Under the pieces are notes generated by a model. That model was not told the origin of the DNA and ran no database searches. It worked only from the letters and a program-made list of their open reading frames with translations. A stretch of DNA of 8,171 bases, from NCBI GenBank assembly GCA_030066455.1, contig JASJBQ010000216.1, positions 1-8,171 on the forward strand. The letters run 5' to 3'. Made by a program: the position numbers and the translations under genes. Of the stretch, positions 5,292-8,171 are shown piece after piece. The first letter of the stretch is position 1. Every line of letters starts with the position of its first letter. Source of the stretch: Desulfobacterales bacterium. Its GTDB lineage: Bacteria; Desulfobacterota; Desulfobacteria; Desulfobacterales; UBA5852.

Positions 5292-5899
5292 ACGCATACC
5301 CAAACAGCGGCTGCCGGATCACGGCCATCTACGGCAGCCCCCGACTTGAAGGCAACACCGCCACCCTGCTGCGCCGTGCGGTGGAAGGCGCCCGCGACCA
5401 GGGTGCCGCGGTTGAAGAGATTTTTCTGCGTGACCTCAAGATGTCCCCCTGCCTTGAAATCTACGGCTGCAAGCATGACGGCGAATGCGCCATCAAAGAC
5501 GACTTTCAGCAGGTCCGCAACGTCATCCTGGCGGCCGACGGCATCATGCTGGCCTCCCCGATCTTTTTTTATTCCGTGAGCGCCCAGGTGAAAATCCTGA
5601 TGGACCGCTTTCAGTCCCAGTGGGTCAAAAAACACTGGATCGAGGGCTTGCCCATGGGCCGGTCGCGGGCCGTGCGCAAGGGCCTTTTGCTGGCCGCCGG
5701 GGCCACCCAGGGGAAAAAACTCTTCGACGGCGCCCTGTTGAGCGTCAAATACTTTTTCGACGTCCTGGATACCGAACTGTGGGACTATAAGCTTTTCCGC
5801 GGGCTCGACCATGCCGAAGACATCCAGGCGCATCCCGACTTCCAGTCCGAAGCCCGCCAGGCCGGTGCGGCCCTGGCCCGGGCGCTGCCGCTCACCTGA
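5288..5899 (+). CDS. Flavodoxin-fold NAD(P)H-dependent FMN reductase / iron-sulfur-flavoprotein-like protein, 203 aa
   Basis: This is a predicted soluble FMN-binding oxidoreductase. The FMN phosphate loop is GSPRLEGNT (residues 16-24), and the second flavin-contact segment is SPIFFYSVSAQVKILMDR (90-107), which matches the flavodoxin_2/FMN_red pattern SPxYxxSxSAxxKxxxDR. Between them lies a cysteine cluster, PCLEIYGC...GEC-IKDD, with Cys55, Cys61 and Cys67 spaced C-x5-C-x5-C. Related proteins usually have C-x2-C-x2-C near this site; in iron-sulfur flavoproteins a compact cluster of that kind binds a [4Fe-4S] centre. Whether this one holds a metal cluster is open, because only three cysteines in wider spacing are seen. 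The start overlaps the xth stop by four bases, implying translational coupling. Its electron donor and acceptor are unknown. Confidence 0.82.
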   Translation: MNAYPNSGCRITAIYGSPRLEGNTATLLRRAVEGARDQGAAVEEIFLRDLKMSPCLEIYGCKHDGECAIKDDFQQVRNVILAADGIMLASPIFFYSVSAQVKILMDRFQSQWVKKHWIEGLPMGRSRAVRKGLLLAAGATQGKKLFDGALLSVKYFFDVLDTELWDYKLFRGLDHAEDIQAHPDFQSEARQAGAALARALPLT

Positions 5900-5948
5900 A
5901 ATTGGGCGGGTGCACCCCATTGTCCGCCACCGCCGACAGGAGAGAATC

Positions 5949-6821
5949 GTGCAATTCGAACCGATCAGCCTCGAACGCATGGAAGCCTACCAGGCCAAGT
6001 TGGCCCAGACCCCCGTTGCGGTTTCCGACTACAGCTTCGTCAACATCTGGGGATGGGCGCGGGAGTACGACCTGGAATGGTCCTTTGCCCACGACCTGGT
6101 GTGGCTCCGGCAGCAAAGCCCGCAGGCGGCCTTGTGGGCGCCGGTGGGCCCCTGGGAGGCGGTCGACTGGCGCGCCGTATGGTCGCAGTTGCCTGCCGGT
6201 GCGGTGATCATCCGCGTGCCCGAGATGCTGGCCAATCTGTGGCGGCAGTGCTGTGCGGCGCAGTTGCAGGTGGAAGAGGAGCGGGGCAATTGGGACTATG
6301 TCTACAGCGTGGAAGAACTGACCCAACTCAAGGGCAACCGCTTTCACAAGAAGAAAAATCTGCTCAACCAGTTCAAGCGCAAATACAACTACCGCTTCGA
6401 ACCCTTCTCGGAAACCATGATCGACCAAGCGCTGGCCCTGCAAGACGACTGGTGCACCTGGCGCGACTGCGAGGCCACCGACGTGCTGGCGGCCGAAAAC
6501 CGGGCCATCCAGCGCACCTTCCTCTCCTGGGAACGCTTCCCGTTTCTGACCGGAGGGTCCCTGCTGATCGACGACATGATCGGGGCCTACACCATTGCCG
6601 AGCCGCTTGATTCGGAAACCGTTCTGATCCACTTCGAAAAGGGCTGCCCGCTCTACAAGGGCATTTACCAGGCCATCAACCAGATGTTCCTGGAAAGCCT
6701 GGGCACGCGCTACACATCCGTCAACCGGGAACAGGACCTGGGCGACGAAGGCCTGCGCAAGGCCAAACTCTCCTACCACCCGGTGACGTTCAACAAGAAA
6801 TTCCGTGTGATTATCAACTAG
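5949..6821 (+). CDS. DUF2156 protein (phosphatidylglycerol lysyltransferase C-terminal-like domain), 290 aa
   Basis: The protein resembles the GNAT-like domain found at the C-terminus of MprF lysyltransferases, but in stand-alone cytoplasmic form without membrane helices. No specific reaction is established for this bacterial group. Diagnostic stretches are YSVEELTQLKGNRFHKKKN (119-137), the basic helix NLLNQFKRKYNY (137-148), and the strongly conserved NREQDLGDEGLRKAKLSYHP (259-278). WERFPFLTGGSLLIDD (194-209), AYTIAEPL and HFEKG (228-232) fit the acyltransferase core. The GTG at 5949 is preferred because AGGAG (5938-5942) lies six bases upstream. The in-frame ATG at 5811 would add 46 residues overlapping the flavoprotein gene in another frame. 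It follows that gene by 49 bases with no terminator, so it probably belongs to the xth transcript. Confidence 0.82.
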   Translation: MQFEPISLERMEAYQAKLAQTPVAVSDYSFVNIWGWAREYDLEWSFAHDLVWLRQQSPQAALWAPVGPWEAVDWRAVWSQLPAGAVIIRVPEMLANLWRQCCAAQLQVEEERGNWDYVYSVEELTQLKGNRFHKKKNLLNQFKRKYNYRFEPFSETMIDQALALQDDWCTWRDCEATDVLAAENRAIQRTFLSWERFPFLTGGSLLIDDMIGAYTIAEPLDSETVLIHFEKGCPLYKGIYQAINQMFLESLGTRYTSVNREQDLGDEGLRKAKLSYHPVTFNKKFRVIIN

Positions 6822-6884
6822 CTCGCCCCCTGAAGGGCACAGCGTTTTAGCTGTCCAGCGGCATGATCCGCACCTCCGCCGGAG
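6822..6884. terminator. Convergent junction with several weak hairpins
   Basis: Two convergent genes end here, 63 bases apart. Four short inverted repeats are packed together: GCCC/GGGC (near 6825-6838), ACAGC/GCTGT with a 6-base loop (6839-6854), GCGG/CCGC (6859-6872) and CTCC/GGAG (6874-6884). The last is followed on the plus strand by TTAAAAACTTTTT, which lies over the end of the opposite gene and gives a crude T-run. A bidirectional termination zone is plausible, but no single strong intrinsic terminator is seen. Confidence 0.35.
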
Positions 6885-7475
6885 TTAAAAACTTTTTAGG
6901 CCCCTATAGTCCACGGCGTTGGCATAATTCATCATGTCTTCTTTGTCGACATCGGAGCCGTCGATTTTGATCAAATATTTTTTGGCGACATTGATGAATA
7001 TTTCACCGCTGCGGCGTTCGGCACTGTACTTCACAACGGCCTTGTTGCGCTTGATCTTCTGGAGTTTTCCCCCGGTCGACCCGACGACCGCCGGATTGAA
7101 CATCTGCATCATGCCCTGAAACATGGGCGATTCTCCCATAATGACCATGGTGACACGTCCGCCGCTGCTGGAATGCACGTATTGCTGCTCAATTCCGGCC
7201 GACCCTCCCATCATGCCCAGGTTCTGCAGTTTGGCTTCTCTGGCCTTCCATCCCGCCAGAGGCTCCGGCAGGAACGTCTTCAATCCCTCGCTGGTCATCT
7301 GCTGGATCAACTGTTTCGCATAGTCTAGACTCTCGACGGCTTCGGTGTATGCCTTTTCGTTATAGGCTTCGGTGGCCTCCTGAATCGCCTCCATAACCTC
7401 GTCGGCAAACACCGCCGTACTCCCCATGCAGATCGCGAGAATCAATACGGCAATCTTCACATGCTTTACAAACAT
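6885..7475 (-). CDS. Secreted periplasmic hypothetical protein, 196 aa
   Basis: The protein begins with a clear Sec signal peptide: basic MFVKHVK, a hydrophobic core IAVLILAICMG, and a cleavage site after VFA (residues 22-24), so the mature form is about 172 residues in the periplasm. There is no lipobox cysteine at the site. The mature N-terminus (25-62) is an amphipathic helical pair of TPR-like pattern (AYNEKAYTEAVESLDYAKQL). LPEPLAGWKA (69-78) follows, then a Gly/Met-rich segment (87-94, 117-126) and a beta-rich C-terminus (KAVVKYSAERRSGEIFINVA). I have a general memory of similar unnamed proteins in proteobacteria sharing the LPEPLxGW motif, but no function is established. The ATG at 7475 is chosen over the in-frame ATG at 7490 because AAGGAGG lies between them, four bases before it. 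It lies 162 bases downstream of the cysteine desulfurase on the same strand. Confidence 0.8.
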   Translation of the reverse strand: MFVKHVKIAVLILAICMGSTAVFADEVMEAIQEATEAYNEKAYTEAVESLDYAKQLIQQMTSEGLKTFLPEPLAGWKAREAKLQNLGMMGGSAGIEQQYVHSSSGGRVTMVIMGESPMFQGMMQMFNPAVVGSTGGKLQKIKRNKAVVKYSAERRSGEIFINVAKKYLIKIDGSDVDKEDMMNYANAVDYRGLKSF

Positions 7476-7479
7476 AAGG

Positions 7480-7486
7480 CCTCCTT
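7480..7486 (-). promoter_or_regulatory. Strong Shine-Dalgarno site deciding the start of the periplasmic protein gene
   Basis: The minus strand reads AAGGAGG here, a full match to the 16S rRNA anti-SD sequence, four bases before the ATG at 7473-7475. It rules against the upstream in-frame ATG at 7488-7490, which would place this site inside the coding region. Confidence 0.8.
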
Positions 7487-7527
7487 CCATTTGGTCCCCC
7501 TGCCATTACCGGGGTTGATTGTTCGCC

Positions 7528-7548
7528 GGGCCATCGGGCACGATGCCC
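7528..7548. repeat. Hairpin between the cysteine desulfurase and the periplasmic gene
   Basis: CATCG (7532-7536) and CGATG (7541-7545) pair around GGCA. GGG (7528-7530) and CCC (7546-7548) extend the stem with one bulged base. It lies 90 bases after the cysteine desulfurase stop in the direction of transcription. No T-run follows on the minus strand. The rest of this 162-base spacer shows no clear promoter and no gene. Confidence 0.4.
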
Positions 7549-7637
7549 TCGCTACCAGATCGTTCGCTAAACCGCGTCTCGGAGGAAGCACGCCTGTCAT
7601 GGGGTTGGCCGGCGCGCGGGGCGGAGCAGGCTGGTGT

Positions 7638-8171
7638 TCAGCCGGATTGGGCCGCCTGCTTCCAGAATGGCGACATCTGGCGCAGGCGCTCGATGATGGG
7701 CGGCATCTTGGCGATGACGAAGTCGATCTCTTCGGATGTGGTGTAGTGGCTCAGACTGAAGCGGATGGAGCCGTGGGCCGCCGTGAAGGGAATCCCCATG
7801 GCCCGCAGCACGTGGGAAGGCTCCAGCGAACCGGAGGTGCAGGCTGAACCCGAAGACGCCGCGATGCCGTGCTCGTTCATCATCAGCAAAATGGCCTCCC
7901 CTTCCACGTATTCGAAGGCGATACTGCTGGTGTTGGGCAGCCGGTTGGCGCGCTCACCGTTGACCATGGACTGGGGCACGGTTTCGAGCAGGGCGTTCTC
8001 GAGCCGGTCCCGCAGCGACCTCACCCGCGTGCCAATGTCGTCCAGTTTGCCGGCGGCCAGTTCACAGGCCTTGCCCAGGCCAATGATGCCGGGCACGTTC
8101 TCGGTGCCCGCCCGGCGTCCGTGCTCCTGATGTCCCCCGACCATCAGGGGCTTGAATTTGGTACCCTTGCG
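7638..8171 (-). CDS. nifS: Cysteine desulfurase, NifS type, C-terminal 177 residues, partial
   Basis: This PLP enzyme removes sulfur from cysteine and passes it as a persulfide to Fe-S cluster scaffolds. The visible part starts in RKGTKFKPLMVGGHQEHGRR, the segment following the PLP region, and continues with AGTENVPGIIGLG. The mobile active-site loop SSGSACTSGSLEPSH contains the catalytic cysteine (visible residue 111, codon at 7839-7841). The C-terminal helix region includes AAHGSIRFSLSHYTT and ends in PPIIERLRQMSPFW. The wording of the loop and of the ending is of the Azotobacter NifS/group I kind rather than the SufS kind. The N-terminal half, with the PLP lysine, lies beyond the right edge, and the start is not visible. 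Whether it serves nitrogenase or general Fe-S assembly cannot be told; in anaerobes NifS-type enzymes often do the general job. IscS is the nearest alternative. Confidence 0.92.
   Translation of the reverse strand, partial: RKGTKFKPLMVGGHQEHGRRAGTENVPGIIGLGKACELAAGKLDDIGTRVRSLRDRLENALLETVPQSMVNGERANRLPNTSSIAFEYVEGEAILLMMNEHGIAASSGSACTSGSLEPSHVLRAMGIPFTAAHGSIRFSLSHYTTSEEIDFVIAKMPPIIERLRQMSPFWKQAAQSG

Noticed and set aside
5811..5948. Upstream ATG adding 46 residues to the DUF2156 protein
   Set aside because: It overlaps the flavoprotein gene in another frame, and the extra residues are compositionally odd. GTG at 5949 has a good ribosome site.
5892..6779. 295-codon minus-strand open frame across the DUF2156 gene
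   Set aside because: It is a codon-bias shadow of a gene with conserved motifs on the plus strand and has no ribosome site or family signature.
1..8171. CRISPR array, transposase, integrase, toxin-antitoxin pair or phage-defence module
   Set aside because: No regularly spaced repeats, terminal inverted repeats, recombinase motifs or defence-type domains were found in any frame.

Overview
The window looks like an ordinary, GC-rich chromosomal segment of an anaerobic bacterium, most likely a Desulfobacterota (former deltaproteobacterial) sulfate-reducer-type organism. This is an inference from the gene set: an Nqr-type sodium pump subunit, a short-form citrate synthase, a PerR-type regulator, an iron-sulfur-flavoprotein-like flavodoxin, a DUF2156 protein and a NifS-type cysteine desulfurase. 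No mobile element, CRISPR array, rRNA or tRNA gene was seen.

Layout. (1) 1-300, minus: the first 100 codons of nqrA, cut by the window edge and carrying a run of ten G in frame. (2) 301-597: a divergent intergenic region with GC-rich hairpins and an AT-rich island (about 496-540) that can be read as a promoter on both strands. (3) 598-2054, plus: a 70-aa protein with two near-identical Cys-x2-Cys-Gly-Asn-Glu-Ala motifs, then citrate synthase gltA. (4) 2219-2641, plus: a PerR-like Fur-family regulator with all nine metal ligands at the Bacillus PerR spacing, preceded by a perfect 10-bp hairpin. (5) 2642-2910: a hairpin-rich stretch and then an AT-rich, promoter-like stretch. (6) 2911-4367, plus: a TIGR01777-type atypical SDR protein and a winged-helix-like hypothetical protein. 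(7) 4497-6821, plus: exodeoxyribonuclease III, a flavodoxin-fold reductase (4-bp overlap) and a DUF2156 protein. (8) 6822-6884: the convergent junction. (9) 6885-7475, minus: a secreted periplasmic protein. (10) 7638 to the right edge, minus: the C-terminal part of a NifS-type cysteine desulfurase.

Functionally the window mixes energy and carbon metabolism (NqrA, GltA) with oxidative-stress and repair functions (PerR, ExoIII, flavoprotein) and Fe-S assembly (NifS). The least explained parts are the small twin-knuckle protein ahead of gltA, the AT island with a 12-bp-spaced direct repeat that partly resembles a PerR box, the hairpin-rich spacer after perR, and the winged-helix-like protein after the SDR gene. 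I found no convincing new multi-gene system; these are local oddities.
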